Origin: an archaeon
GTDB lineage: Archaea > Nanobdellota > Nanobdellia > Pacearchaeales > GW2011-AR1
Direction of reading: 5' to 3'
Length of the DNA: 64,000 bases
NCBI GenBank assembly: GCA_018651605.1
Contig: JABIDS010000014.1
Location: 1-64,000 of the forward strand
Under the pieces are notes generated by a model, which saw only the letters and a program-made list of their open reading frames with translations, did not search any database and was not told the origin of the DNA. Position 1 is the stretch's first letter. Each line of letters opens with the position of its first letter. The position numbers were made by a program, and so were the translations under genes. Shown piece by piece: positions 24,587 to 32,811 of the stretch.

Positions 24587-24910
24587 ATGGATAATCATAA
24601 AAGTCTTGGAAGATATTTGGTTGAGAAGGTTGGTGGGGAGTTGGAGGATGATGATGATATGAATGGACAGAGATATGAGGTTGTTTTAGGGAATTTTTTG
24701 GAGGGTTGGTGTGAGAAGTTAGGAGATGTTGTTAGGGGATTTTATGTTCCTCAAGGTTTTATTTCTTTGTCTAGTAGTGGTCCTATGGATTTTAATTTTT
24801 CTAAACCTGGGGGGATTGTTAAATCTGTTATTTTAACTTATGAGAATATGGAAGAGTCGCTTAGGGTTCGTTGTGATAGTTTTGGATTCATAGAATCGAA
24901 GATTCTCTGA
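24587..24910 (+). CDS. Unknown 107-residue protein ending in a repeat element
   Basis: ATG at 24587 is chosen; GTG at 24566 adds seven residues. The sequence begins MDNHKSLGRYLVEKVGGE and is soluble with an acidic loop (EDDDDM). The last six codons (residues ESKIL and the TGA stop) lie inside the first hairpin and linker of a family A repeat, so the present C-terminus was set by the repeat. No family recognised. Confidence 0.55.
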   Translation: MDNHKSLGRYLVEKVGGELEDDDDMNGQRYEVVLGNFLEGWCEKLGDVVRGFYVPQGFISLSSSGPMDFNFSKPGGIVKSVILTYENMEESLRVRCDSFGFIESKIL

Positions 24911-24975
24911 CTCATAAAAACAAAGGCCTGTTCAAATCCATACTTAAAAGTATGGATGGCCTATTGTTTTTATGA
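24892..24975 (+). repeat. Family A double-hairpin repeat, copy 2
   Basis: First hairpin AGAATC-GAA-GATTCT (24892-24906), then CTGACTCA, then an 11-bp stem CATAAAAACAA (24913-24923) with TTGTTTTTATG (24964-24974). Inside that come GGCC/GGCC and a 10-bp stem ATCCATACTT / AAGTATGGAT. Overlaps the 3' end of the upstream gene, whose TGA stop lies in CTGACTCA. Confidence 0.85.
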
Positions 24976-25012
24976 TAATAATATTTATAAGGAATGAATT
25001 GTTTGAGGGTTT

Positions 25013-25393
25013 ATGGTGTATTGTAAAAGATGTTTTGGTAGAAATGTTTCTAGTCGTCGTGGATCTGCTAATCGTCATCCTGAAAGTACAAATATTCGTT
25101 CATTAGGTGTGATTGGTATGAAAATTCCTTCAGTTGTTGTTCTGGATAAAATAGGGCTTCTTAAGGTGCCTAGAGATATTGCTAAAAAAAGATTAGAATC
25201 TTTTGATTTTTCTGAGGCTGATAAAAGAAGATATATTGAATACCTTGAAAAAACTGAACCTTCTGAGAAATCTTCTCAGAGTATTAGTCCTCATGAAATA
25301 AGAATTCAAGAATCTCAAGGAATTTTTGGAAGAATCTATGGCTCAGTAAGGGATTATGTTTCAAGGAATTTTTTTGATTATAAAAATGGTTAA
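25013..25393 (+). CDS. Unknown 126-residue protein with a CxxC start
   Basis: Starts MVYCKRCFGRNVSSRR with a CxxC pair but no second pair, so a full zinc ribbon is not evident. The remainder is basic and helical, with a Ser/Glu-rich middle (EKTEPSEKSSQS). The last 8 bases overlap the start of the HAD gene, implying coupling. No family recognised. Confidence 0.55.
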   Translation: MVYCKRCFGRNVSSRRGSANRHPESTNIRSLGVIGMKIPSVVVLDKIGLLKVPRDIAKKRLESFDFSEADKRRYIEYLEKTEPSEKSSQSISPHEIRIQESQGIFGRIYGSVRDYVSRNFFDYKNG

Positions 25394-26003
25394 GTTGATA
25401 GTTTTTGATTTTGATGGAGTTATTTTGGATAATTATGAATTGCATTATCAGATGTGCAAGGTTGGAATAAATGATTTGAGTCGTGAAGAACATCGAAGAT
25501 TGTTTGATGGAAATATTCATGTTGAGAGGGAGAAGTTGAAGGATAGAAATACGGGTTATGATATTAAGGGAGAATTTAATGAAGCAAAGAAGTTTATGAT
25601 TATTGATGATTTGGTTAAGAGTGAATTGGAGAAGATGTCTAGTGAGTATAAGTTAGGAATTATTAGTAGTGCTAAGGAAGAAGGAATTTATGATTGTTTA
25701 AGGTTGAATGATCTGAAGGGTTTATTTTCTTTTGTATATGGTTCTGAGAGTGGAATTTCTAAGAGTGAGAAGTTTAAGAAAGTTTTTAGAGAGTTTGGTG
25801 TTTCTGGTGAGGATTGTGTTTTTGTGACTGATACTGTCGGGGATGTTAAGGAGGGTTATGAGATTGGTGTTAAGGGTGTTGCTGTTGATTTTGGTTATCA
25901 TGAGAGAGAGAGGTTTGAGAGGTTGAAGGGGTTGGGAGGTTTTGAAGGGTTGGAGATTGTTTCTGGTTTTGGGGAGATTTATGGGGTTGTAAAAGGTTTG
26001 TGA
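25386..26003 (+). CDS. HAD-superfamily phosphatase
   Basis: 205 residues from the ATG at 25386, which places the HAD motif I directly at the N-terminus (MVKLIVFDFDGVILDN; both catalytic aspartates present). Motif II is LGIISSAKEEG, the motif III lysine is in SGISKSEKF, and motif IV is FVTDTVGDVKEG. This is a phosphoglycolate phosphatase-like small HAD hydrolase; the substrate is unknown. A family B repeat follows the stop. Confidence 0.85.
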   Translation: MVKLIVFDFDGVILDNYELHYQMCKVGINDLSREEHRRLFDGNIHVEREKLKDRNTGYDIKGEFNEAKKFMIIDDLVKSELEKMSSEYKLGIISSAKEEGIYDCLRLNDLKGLFSFVYGSESGISKSEKFKKVFREFGVSGEDCVFVTDTVGDVKEGYEIGVKGVAVDFGYHERERFERLKGLGGFEGLEIVSGFGEIYGVVKGL

Positions 26004-26009
26004 TTTTAC

Positions 26010-26093
26010 GTCGCTCTCGCGGACGGCTTGCGCCAGTCCGCTCCGCTGTTGTATACTGAAATCTTGTAATTTTTATATTTTTTTGTAGGTGAG
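26010..26093 (+). repeat. Family B structured repeat, copy 2
   Basis: GTCGCTCTCGC, then a hairpin CGGAC-GGC-TTGC-GCC-A-GTCCG, then CTCCGCTGTTGTATACTGAAATCTTGTAA-type tail, a T-rich run and GTAGGTGAG. The 5' motif and tail match copy 1 while the stem bases differ and still pair, which is what a conserved structure would show. It lies 6 bases after the HAD stop. Confidence 0.75.
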
Positions 26094-26183
26094 TTTTTTT
26101 GGTTGTTATGGGGATTTGATTTTTGTTACGATTTAGATTTTAAATTAGGTAAGTTTATAAATCCTTAATTTTTAGTTTGGAAA

Positions 26184-26870
26184 ATGGATCAAGAAGTATT
26201 ATATAGGAATAAATATCTTGAAAGAGATGTAGATCTTTCTGTTAATGGATGGAGATTCGCAACAAACGTAGATTTAGAGGAGGTTAGAGAAGGATTTCAA
26301 CGAGTAAAAGAGAAAGAAATATTAGGTTTTAGTGAATCTTATGAAATATGTTTATTAAAACCTGCCTATTATTTAATGCCTGAAGACAAAATACTTGAAG
26401 GAGGTTTCGCAGTTTATTCTAAAAATTATGGTAATGGGGCAGGAAATTATATTCCTCCTGATTTAGTTAGAGAAGCGAAACATTTTTTAAGATTAAGAAA
26501 AAAAGGAAAACCTCTTGCAGAAAGATTTTTGCTTGATGTTTATTCACAAGTTGTGAAAGGAAGAAATGGGTTATATAAAAATAAAGTAGATAGAGAAGAA
26601 CAGAGTGTTGTCGCGATACTTAATTATTTTTCAGATAAATTAAGAGGTTTTGGAAGATTAGTTGAATCTTCTAAACTTGAAATTGAAACAAAGAAAAGAG
26701 TGCATGTAAAAACATTAGATGAACATCTTGAAGAATTGAGGAAAATAAGAGAAAAGGAAGATATTGAAGATAGTCTTGGAAAGGATGTTTTGAAAATGGA
26801 TGGTGGAGAATATAATGATTATATGCAAAGACGAAGGGAAAGGTCTTTAGGAAAATTATCTAATTTATAA
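26184..26870 (+). CDS. Unknown 228-residue protein
   Basis: ATG start, with TTTATAAA about 30 bases upstream (26153-26160), giving a leaderless message. The protein is helical and strongly charged, with KRVHVKTLDEHLEELRKI and MQRRRERSLGKLSNL near its end. No signal peptide or membrane segment. Coding sequence is A-rich (AGA, AAA, ATA codons), unlike the G/T-rich neighbours. Function unknown. Confidence 0.65.
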   Translation: MDQEVLYRNKYLERDVDLSVNGWRFATNVDLEEVREGFQRVKEKEILGFSESYEICLLKPAYYLMPEDKILEGGFAVYSKNYGNGAGNYIPPDLVREAKHFLRLRKKGKPLAERFLLDVYSQVVKGRNGLYKNKVDREEQSVVAILNYFSDKLRGFGRLVESSKLEIETKKRVHVKTLDEHLEELRKIREKEDIEDSLGKDVLKMDGGEYNDYMQRRRERSLGKLSNL

Positions 26871-26902
26871 TAACTTTTAAATACTTCTTTATCATTTTTA
26901 TT

Positions 26903-26975
26903 CAAAGAATTAAAATTTATTTTTAATTCTTTGACTCACAAAAACAAAAATTTAAATAATTTATTGTTTTTATGA
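26903..26975 (+). repeat. Family A double-hairpin repeat, copy 3
   Basis: First hairpin is a 13-bp perfect stem (26903-26915 with 26921-26933). Then ACTCA, then AAAAACAA (26940-26947) pairing with TTGTTTTT (26964-26971), with an AT-rich variable interior. It lies 15 bases before the ATG at 26991, so it is in the 5' leader of that gene. Confidence 0.8.
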
Positions 26976-26990
26976 TTTTGAGGTGAATTC

Positions 26991-27479
26991 ATGACATCGA
27001 AGAAAAGGGATTTTTTTGAGGCGCAAGGTTATAGAAATATTGGTAAACGGGTTTTGATTGCTTTGTTGGTTTTGGTTGTTGTGGTTGTTACTTTTGTTGG
27101 TTATTATTTTTATTCTTCTGTTAAGGTTTGTTCTGATTATCAATGTTTTTTAGATGGGTTGGAGGGTTGCGATAAGGTTTCTTTTGTTAGAGATGATTTG
27201 AAAGCTAGTTGGTATTATGAGATTGTTGGTGATGGAGGGGTTGGTTGTAATGTTGAAGTTATGTTGTTGAGTATAAATGAGGGTTCTGTTGAGAATAGGG
27301 TTTTTGAAGGTAAGTCAATGGTTTGTGGTTTTGTTTGGACTGGAGGATATCCTGAGGATGATTTGTTTAGTTGTTCAGGAGTTTTAAGGGAAGAGATGCA
27401 AGAAAAAATTATTCAAGATATGCATAGTTATCTTTTGGAAAATATTGGAGAGATTAAAGAGGAGTTTAGAGGAGTTTAG
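26991..27479 (+). CDS. Unknown membrane-anchored protein
   Basis: 162 residues. A GAGGTGA ribosome-binding site lies at about 26980-26986. After a short basic N-terminus there is one membrane helix (VLIALLVLVVVVVTFVGYYFY, residues 22-42), then an extracytoplasmic domain with about six cysteines (VCSDYQCFLDGLEGC ... VGCNVEV ... VCGF ... SCSG) that may form disulfides. The spacing SDYQCFLDG is similar in style to small lipoprotein-like domains in DPANN surface proteins. A family B-like repeat follows the stop. Confidence 0.65.
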   Translation: MTSKKRDFFEAQGYRNIGKRVLIALLVLVVVVVTFVGYYFYSSVKVCSDYQCFLDGLEGCDKVSFVRDDLKASWYYEIVGDGGVGCNVEVMLLSINEGSVENRVFEGKSMVCGFVWTGGYPEDDLFSCSGVLREEMQEKIIQDMHSYLLENIGEIKEEFRGV

Positions 27480-27480
27480 A

Positions 27481-27592
27481 GTTTACGTTCGCCTTTGGCT
27501 CACGGTTTATTTTATTAAAATTTTGGGAGGCTTCGCCAACCCAAAATTTTGAATTTATTGGTAGTGTATATATTTTAGAAGATTATGAGATG
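27481..27592 (+). repeat. Probable family B repeat, copy 3 (diverged)
   Basis: A strong hairpin AAAATTTTGGG (27517-27527) / CCCAAAATTTT (27540-27550), with a GGC-TTC-GCC tip, follows the stop of the membrane protein. The downstream tail (GTGTATATATTTTAGAAGATTATGAGATG) resembles the other family B tails only loosely. It would also work as a transcription-end structure. Confidence 0.45.
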
Positions 27593-27657
27593 TTTTGAGA
27601 TTTAGAATATTTAAAAGAATTCAGGGAATTAATTTTTAAAATAGTTTTTGTAATAAA

Positions 27658-28224
27658 TTATATTATGCCTAATTGTGAAAGAATTTTACTTAGTGGACTA
27701 TCTTTTTGAAAATCATGGTCATGAGTATTAAATAATTCATTTCTTAACTCATCTCGTTCGTGGATTATTAATCCCTGTGTGTTTTTACAATATAGTAAAA
27801 TATCTCTTGCTTCAGATATTGATCCACAACAAGGTAGTAAATCAGAATTATTAATATTATAAGGAGAATCTTTGTCTTTAATATTTCTATCACCTACTGC
27901 AAGTTTCCATTGTTCTTCATTAGCAATTACTGGTAAAAATTTAGATGCTTCTTCTGCTTTCTTTTTATCAGAATAAATATGATAACCTTGTATACTGAAA
28001 GTACCACTTATTTCTGTTCCTTCCCTTAAAGAAACCATATCTTCCATTTCATAACTTTTTAATCTTCCTAATAATCTATCTTTTACTTTTCCTACTTCAA
28101 GATTATATCTTATAATCTTATTAGTTTGTGGTTGGTTTTTTTGAGGTATATACACTGTTTGATGAATTTCAAATTTTGGTTTAATTAGTTTTATGCTCAA
28201 TTTTTCTCTTAATGTTTTTGCCAT
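27658..28224 (-). CDS. Unknown 188-residue protein
   Basis: Minus-strand gene starting MAKTLREKLSIKLIKPKF. Soluble, mixed alpha/beta; residues 65-90 contain GTEISGTFSIQGYHIYSD and the middle has LLPCCGSISEARDIL with adjacent cysteines. No family recognised. Its 5' leader carries two overlapping hairpins close to the ATG. Confidence 0.65.
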   Translation of the reverse strand: MAKTLREKLSIKLIKPKFEIHQTVYIPQKNQPQTNKIIRYNLEVGKVKDRLLGRLKSYEMEDMVSLREGTEISGTFSIQGYHIYSDKKKAEEASKFLPVIANEEQWKLAVGDRNIKDKDSPYNINNSDLLPCCGSISEARDILLYCKNTQGLIIHERDELRNELFNTHDHDFQKDSPLSKILSQLGII

Positions 28225-28233
28225 TTTAATTTT

Positions 28234-28265
28234 CTCAGAATAATTTTCTGAGGTGTTTTCACCTC
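28234..28265 (-). promoter_or_regulatory. Two mutually exclusive hairpins in the leader of the 27658-28224 gene
   Basis: In plus-strand letters, CTCAGAA (28234-28240) pairs with TTCTGAG (28246-28252), and GAGGTG (28250-28255) pairs with CACCTC (28260-28265). Both use GAG at 28250-28252, so only one can form fully. A TTTAAAAA near 28288-28295 would place the transcript start close to 28265. The structure ends 10 bases before the ATG. Confidence 0.45.
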
Positions 28266-28409
28266 TAAAATATTATTTGTTAGTTGTTTTTAAATGTTTC
28301 TGTTTGTTGATTTTTTTATTTGATATTTTCTAAAGGGAATAATTTTAAATTTCTTCTAAACCGCGACATCAACACTTTTATAAAGTTATTTTCTATGTAT
28401 TATTATAAA

Positions 28410-31265
28410 ATGAGGTTGATTAAATTATCGTTTGTATTTTTAATAGGGTTATTTATAATTCTTTTTTCAGTTAGTTTAGCTTTGGCTTCATTTGAAGTTG
28501 GGAATGTTTCTGATGGGTTGACAGAGGTTTACGGTGTGGGTAAGCCAATTAGTGGATGGATAAATTTGAGTGTTGTGAGTGAGGCATCTGATTCTATTTT
28601 AAGTGTTTTTGATAGTTCTGTTAGTTTGATGGATTTGTTGGAGGATAATTCTGTGGAGCCTTTTTGTTCTCCATTAGATTGTAGTGTTTCTTATTCAACT
28701 GTTGGAGGTGTGAAAAGTTCTGAGGATTTTTCTATAGGTTTTGCTAAGAAAAAAGTTATAGGTGTTAAAATCGTTGGAAATATAGGGGGAATTAATAAAC
28801 TTAATTTTGATGTTTCTACAGATGCAGGTGCTTCATGTGTTAGTCCTCTTCAAATTGATGTATTGAATGATGGTGCTGTTGAATGGAAACATTTGAATAC
28901 TACTGATAGTTATTGTAATTCTGAAAATCCGTTTGGATGTTTTGATTCTACGACTGTTAAAAATATTAGTGTTACTGAGGTAAATCTTTGTGAGAAGATT
29001 GTTGTTCCACCTACTAATGCTGTTAAAATTGGTGCTATCTTGAGTGCTATTGGAAATGATTCTGTTGCTAATTTTCAATTAACTCTTAATGGTGAAGCTT
29101 GTTCAGAAAGTGTTGTTGTTACAGAATCTGGAGAGATGAGTTGTATTATGCCTTTGGAAGAAGTGTTAGAAGTGTTTACAGAGATGGTTGTTTGTATTAA
29201 TGCTGAGGAGAATTTTGCAGACAAATATAGTATACGATATGATAATTATGAGAATTCAACCTGCGGTTTTAAGGAGAGTGAGGATGTTGGTAATTTTTTT
29301 GATTTTGAAATTTTTGCAAAGCCTTTGAAATATTCTGGGATTGATTCTGATTTTAGATTTAATGATAGTTTGATGGGAGAAGGATTTGGAGATGGCATGG
29401 CTGAAGAGATATTTAATTATATTTCTGAGAGATATTCTAATTGTAATGATGGTTGTATTATTCCTATAAGTTTTATTTCTGGAATAAATCAGGAATTAAC
29501 TATTTCTGGTTTGGAATTATCTTATGATATTGTTGGTGATTTGAACCCGGATTCTGTTAGTGATTTTTATGAATTGAATTCGTCAGCCCCTTTTGTAAGT
29601 TTTGGTTTTGAGAAATTGGAATTAGAAGGTATGAATTTTTTAACTCCTTTGAGTTTGGGAAAGAAAACATTTTCATTGAAATTAAATGATGAAGAAATAT
29701 TAGAAAAGGAGATAATTGTTAGAAAGATTCCTGAGATAAATAATGTTTTTCCTAAGAATCCTTCTTCTTTGGTTCCTGTTACGTTTATTGCGAGTTTGGA
29801 AAATAATACTGCGAACCTTAGTTATAGTTGGGATTTTGGAGATAATTCTTCTGTGCAGAATTCTAATAATGAGTTTATGAAACATACTTATTCTCAACTT
29901 GGTTCTTATGATTTGAAATTGACTATTAAGGGAAGTTTTGGGGAATCTTCGAAGACATTTAAGATAAATGTTATTGCTCCTGCTGATGCTATAAATAAAA
30001 CTCTTATAAATTATAAGGCTAATTTGAAAAATTTGAAAAAACAGATTGATGCTTTGCCTTTGATGATAAGGACTCAGATGGAAAAGGAAATTGATTTGGA
30101 TGATTTGGGGAAAATAGTGGACAAGAAAGATGAGAAATTTAAGGATGCTCTTACTGATGAGGAGTTTGTTGATTTGATGAAAGAGCTTTTGTTGATTAAA
30201 GTGCCTAAAGAGATTGTTGAAGGGTTTGTTATGGTTGAGGGAGAGTTTTTTCAGATTCCTGATGAGATAAAGTTGGAAAATTTTGAAGCATTAGATGTGG
30301 GAGTGGTTGAAGGGCAAGATAGTGATTATTTTAATGCTATGAATAATTGGATAATTGAGAACTTGGATGCAACTATTGAGTCAAAGAATTATATTTTTAA
30401 TTATGATGATGCCCCTAGTGAATCTTTATTTTCTTATATTAAAATTAAATTGAAACCTTTAAGTGATTTAGATGAAGTTTATGTTGTGATAAATGGAAAT
30501 CCTGCTAAGATAAAGTTTTCTGATGATTTTAAGGATAAAGATATAGAAGAATCTGCTCGTGCGATAATTTTTGATGAGCTTATTGCTGATGAGACTACAG
30601 TTATTGAGTTTATCCATCCTGGAGCTATTACTATTGATAATTTACCTGTTTATATTTCTCCGGATTTTAGTGAGTTGGAATTGAGTGTTAGTGTTGGTGC
30701 TTGTAATAATGATGGTAAATGTGGATCTGGAGAGAATACTAAAAATTGTAAAAATGATTGTAAGCCTTGGAAATTTGTGATATTTTTGTTGTTTGTTGTT
30801 TTTTTTATTGGGTTTATTGCCTATATTATTTTGCAAGAATGGTATAAAAGAAAATATGAATCTCATTTGTTTAAAAATAAGAATCAGTTATTTAATTTGA
30901 TAAATTTTATAAGTGTTTCTGAAGGTAGTGGCACTTCTAAAGATGAGATTTTTAATAATTTGAAAAATCAGGGATGGAAGAATGAGCAACTTGTTTATGC
31001 TTGGAAAAAATATAAGGGTAAGAGAACTGGGATGTGGGAGATACCTATTTTTAGTGTTTTTGAGAAAAGGAAATTGAAAAAAGAATTGGCTAAGAGGAAA
31101 GGTCGTGTTGGTGGTCGTGGAGTTCCAATAAATCCTCAGCAGAAGAAGGGTAAGAAGAAATTGTTTGGTAGAAAGAACAAGAGTGTTGGTAGGAGGGTTG
31201 GTTCTGGTGTTGGTAATGTGGGTGTTGGTGGGCGTGGTTCTGGTCGTGGTGGTAAAAGATTTTGA
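28410..31265 (+). CDS. Large PKD-domain surface protein with basic cytoplasmic tail
   Basis: 951 residues from the ATG at 28410; ATG 28395 is also possible. Signal segment: MRLIKLSFVFLIGLFIILF. Long Ser/Val-rich extracellular part, with a PKD domain at about residues 450-530 (YSWDFGDNSS, HTYSQLGSYDLKLTI). Near 763-782 is a Cys-rich motif CNNDGKCGSGEN...C...C, often seen before archaeal anchors. A membrane helix lies near 790-812. The last 135 residues are cytoplasmic, ending in an Arg/Gly-rich repeat (GVGNVGVGGRGSGRGG). Role in the cell surface is inferred from domains. Confidence 0.8.
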   Translation: MRLIKLSFVFLIGLFIILFSVSLALASFEVGNVSDGLTEVYGVGKPISGWINLSVVSEASDSILSVFDSSVSLMDLLEDNSVEPFCSPLDCSVSYSTVGGVKSSEDFSIGFAKKKVIGVKIVGNIGGINKLNFDVSTDAGASCVSPLQIDVLNDGAVEWKHLNTTDSYCNSENPFGCFDSTTVKNISVTEVNLCEKIVVPPTNAVKIGAILSAIGNDSVANFQLTLNGEACSESVVVTESGEMSCIMPLEEVLEVFTEMVVCINAEENFADKYSIRYDNYENSTCGFKESEDVGNFFDFEIFAKPLKYSGIDSDFRFNDSLMGEGFGDGMAEEIFNYISERYSNCNDGCIIPISFISGINQELTISGLELSYDIVGDLNPDSVSDFYELNSSAPFVSFGFEKLELEGMNFLTPLSLGKKTFSLKLNDEEILEKEIIVRKIPEINNVFPKNPSSLVPVTFIASLENNTANLSYSWDFGDNSSVQNSNNEFMKHTYSQLGSYDLKLTIKGSFGESSKTFKINVIAPADAINKTLINYKANLKNLKKQIDALPLMIRTQMEKEIDLDDLGKIVDKKDEKFKDALTDEEFVDLMKELLLIKVPKEIVEGFVMVEGEFFQIPDEIKLENFEALDVGVVEGQDSDYFNAMNNWIIENLDATIESKNYIFNYDDAPSESLFSYIKIKLKPLSDLDEVYVVINGNPAKIKFSDDFKDKDIEESARAIIFDELIADETTVIEFIHPGAITIDNLPVYISPDFSELELSVSVGACNNDGKCGSGENTKNCKNDCKPWKFVIFLLFVVFFIGFIAYIILQEWYKRKYESHLFKNKNQLFNLINFISVSEGSGTSKDEIFNNLKNQGWKNEQLVYAWKKYKGKRTGMWEIPIFSVFEKRKLKKELAKRKGRVGGRGVPINPQQKKGKKKLFGRKNKSVGRRVGSGVGNVGVGGRGSGRGGKRF

Positions 31266-31343
31266 ATAAATTTTTAAATATATCCAACAATATATCTAAT
31301 TAATCTACAAATACTTTAAAAAGAGTGGTTTCTTATTTGAGTT

Positions 31344-31976
31344 ATGAAGATATTGAAAAGTTTTACAAAGAGGATATTTGGTATTTTTTTTAGGCAGAAA
31401 AAGGATATTAGTTTGGGTTTTTATGGTCCGCCGAATGCTGGGAAGACATCTTTGACAAATAGGATTTGTAAGGATTGGACTGGAGAGGAAGTTGGAAGTG
31501 TTAGTAAGATTCCACATTAGACTCGGAATGTTCAGTTTAAGGAAGTTGAGATAAAGTATAAGGAAAAGAGTTTGAAGTTTAAGTTGATTGATACTCCTGG
31601 AATTGCGACAAAGATTGATTATGAAGATTTTATGAAACATAAGATGAAGAAGAAGGCGTCTCAGAAAAGAGCGAAGGAGGCGACGCAGGGGATTGTGGAG
31701 GCTATTAAATGGTTGGAGGATGTTGATGCAGTGGTTGTTGTTGTTGATGCTACTCAGAACCCTTATTCTCAAGTAAATATAACAATTGTTGGTAATTTGA
31801 TTGCTAGAAATATTCCTGTTTTGGTTGTGGCTAATAAAATAGATTTGAAAAAGGCAGATGTTAAGAAAGTTGAAGCTGCTTTTCCAGAATATGAGGTTGT
31901 AGGAATATCTGCTAAAAATGGGAAGAACATGGATGAGTTTTATGAATCTGTTTTTGAGTTGTCTAAAAAAGCATAG
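31344..31976 (+). CDS. Era-like small GTPase interrupted by an in-frame UAG
   Basis: The frame from ATG 31344 runs to 31976 (210 codons) with a single stop, TAG at 31518-31520 (codon 59). Before it: GFYGPPNAGKTSL (G1). Right after: TRNVQFKEVEI, with Thr as the G2 residue. Then LIDTPGIAT (G3), VANKIDL (G4) and GISAKN (G5). The stop falls in switch I, directly between SKIPH and TRNV. All downstream sequence is undamaged. It may be a fresh nonsense mutation, an assembly error, or readthrough. An ATG at 31572 could only give a fragment lacking G1 and G2. DUF2073-like gene follows 35 bases later. Confidence 0.7.
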
Positions 31977-32011
31977 CATTTAAAAATATACAATACAATA
32001 TATAATAAGAG

Positions 32012-32419
32012 ATGATGGTTAAGAAGAAAAAAACAAAAAAGAAGGTAAATGGATTGACGTTGCATTTTATGCCTTATTCAGAGATAGCCCGGCTTGAGAC
32101 TGTTGATAGAATAAAGAAACTTTTGACTTTGGTTTTAAATCAGAAAGTTGTTGTTTTGCAGGGAAGGTTGAGGCCTGAAGAAGAAACAAGGTTGATTGAA
32201 GATACAATGATTATGATAGGTAATATAGAGGGGTTTAAGGGCGTTGAGTTGGCTGTTATTTCTCAAGATAATGAAGAGAGTAGTTTTTTTGATAAGTTTA
32301 AATCAGGGGTTGTTAAAATGCTTGTTGGGCATCAAGGGGCGTTGACAATAATTGGGCCAGCGTCGGTTGTTAAAGAGATGAAGAATGATCCTAAGAAATT
32401 AGAAGTTATGATGCGGTAG
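32012..32419 (+). CDS. DUF2073-like protein partnered with the GTPase
   Basis: 135 residues; ATG at 32012 or 32015. The sequence has ETVDRIKKLLTLVLNQKVVVL and LRPEEETRLIEDTMIMI, then a C-terminal ALTIIGPASVVKEMKNDP. This resembles the archaeal DUF2073 family, which commonly follows an Era-like GTPase gene; that memory-based assignment should be checked. N-terminus is lysine-rich. Function unknown; presumably ribosome- or RNA-linked with the GTPase. Confidence 0.65.
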   Translation: MMVKKKKTKKKVNGLTLHFMPYSEIARLETVDRIKKLLTLVLNQKVVVLQGRLRPEEETRLIEDTMIMIGNIEGFKGVELAVISQDNEESSFFDKFKSGVVKMLVGHQGALTIIGPASVVKEMKNDPKKLEVMMR

Positions 32420-32460
32420 GTTTGTTGGAATTATTTTAAAGGAGGTAACTTGAATTCTAT

Positions 32461-32811
32461 TTAATCAAGGTGTTTTTCATCAAGTTCTGCTAGAACATTT
32501 AAAATTAATCTTGAATCTTTGACTTCGCTAACTGTTGCGACTTCTCTTTGAGAGTCGTAGTGAGTTACTTGCCAAATTCTATCTGGAGCAATAAGTTTTA
32601 ATTCATCTCTACGTGTAGCATTTGGATTTTCAACTGTAGCTACTCCTGCGTTTTCTAATTTTTCTTCTCTTTCATCTACAATGTAATCATTTCCATTATA
32701 TCTAACACCATGTAAATCCGAATAAATTGGACTGTTGTCTGTATCAGATCCTAATTCTTGAGAACCTTTTTCTAAGTCCCAATGTTCAATTGTTTTTATT
32801 GTCATTTTCAA
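32461..32811 (-). CDS. Unknown 116-residue protein
   Basis: Minus strand, ATG at 32811, with TTTATAAA at 32831-32838, so leaderless. The protein is acidic and soluble (WDLEKGSQELGSDTD, NYDYIV-like region, APDRIWQVTHYDSQREV) and probably beta-rich. No known family. It is convergent with the DUF2073-like gene. Confidence 0.6.
   Translation of the reverse strand: MKMTIKTIEHWDLEKGSQELGSDTDNSPIYSDLHGVRYNGNDYIVDEREEKLENAGVATVENPNATRRDELKLIAPDRIWQVTHYDSQREVATVSEVKDSRLILNVLAELDEKHLD

Noticed and set aside
31518..31520. Pyrrolysine or genome-wide UAG recoding as explanation of the GTPase stop
   Set aside because: Many intact genes here end in TAG and no other in-frame TAG interrupts a recognisable gene.
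31305..31979. A 224-codon minus-strand open frame
   Set aside because: It is the antisense of the Era-like GTPase gene, whose plus-strand translation has all G motifs; the minus frame is Asn/Leu/Ser-rich shadow sequence.
32438..32463. A strong GGAGGT after the DUF2073-like gene
   Set aside because: Followed only by a TTG and four codons to a stop; no gene is attached. Probably chance or part of a small CTTGA/TCAAG hairpin.
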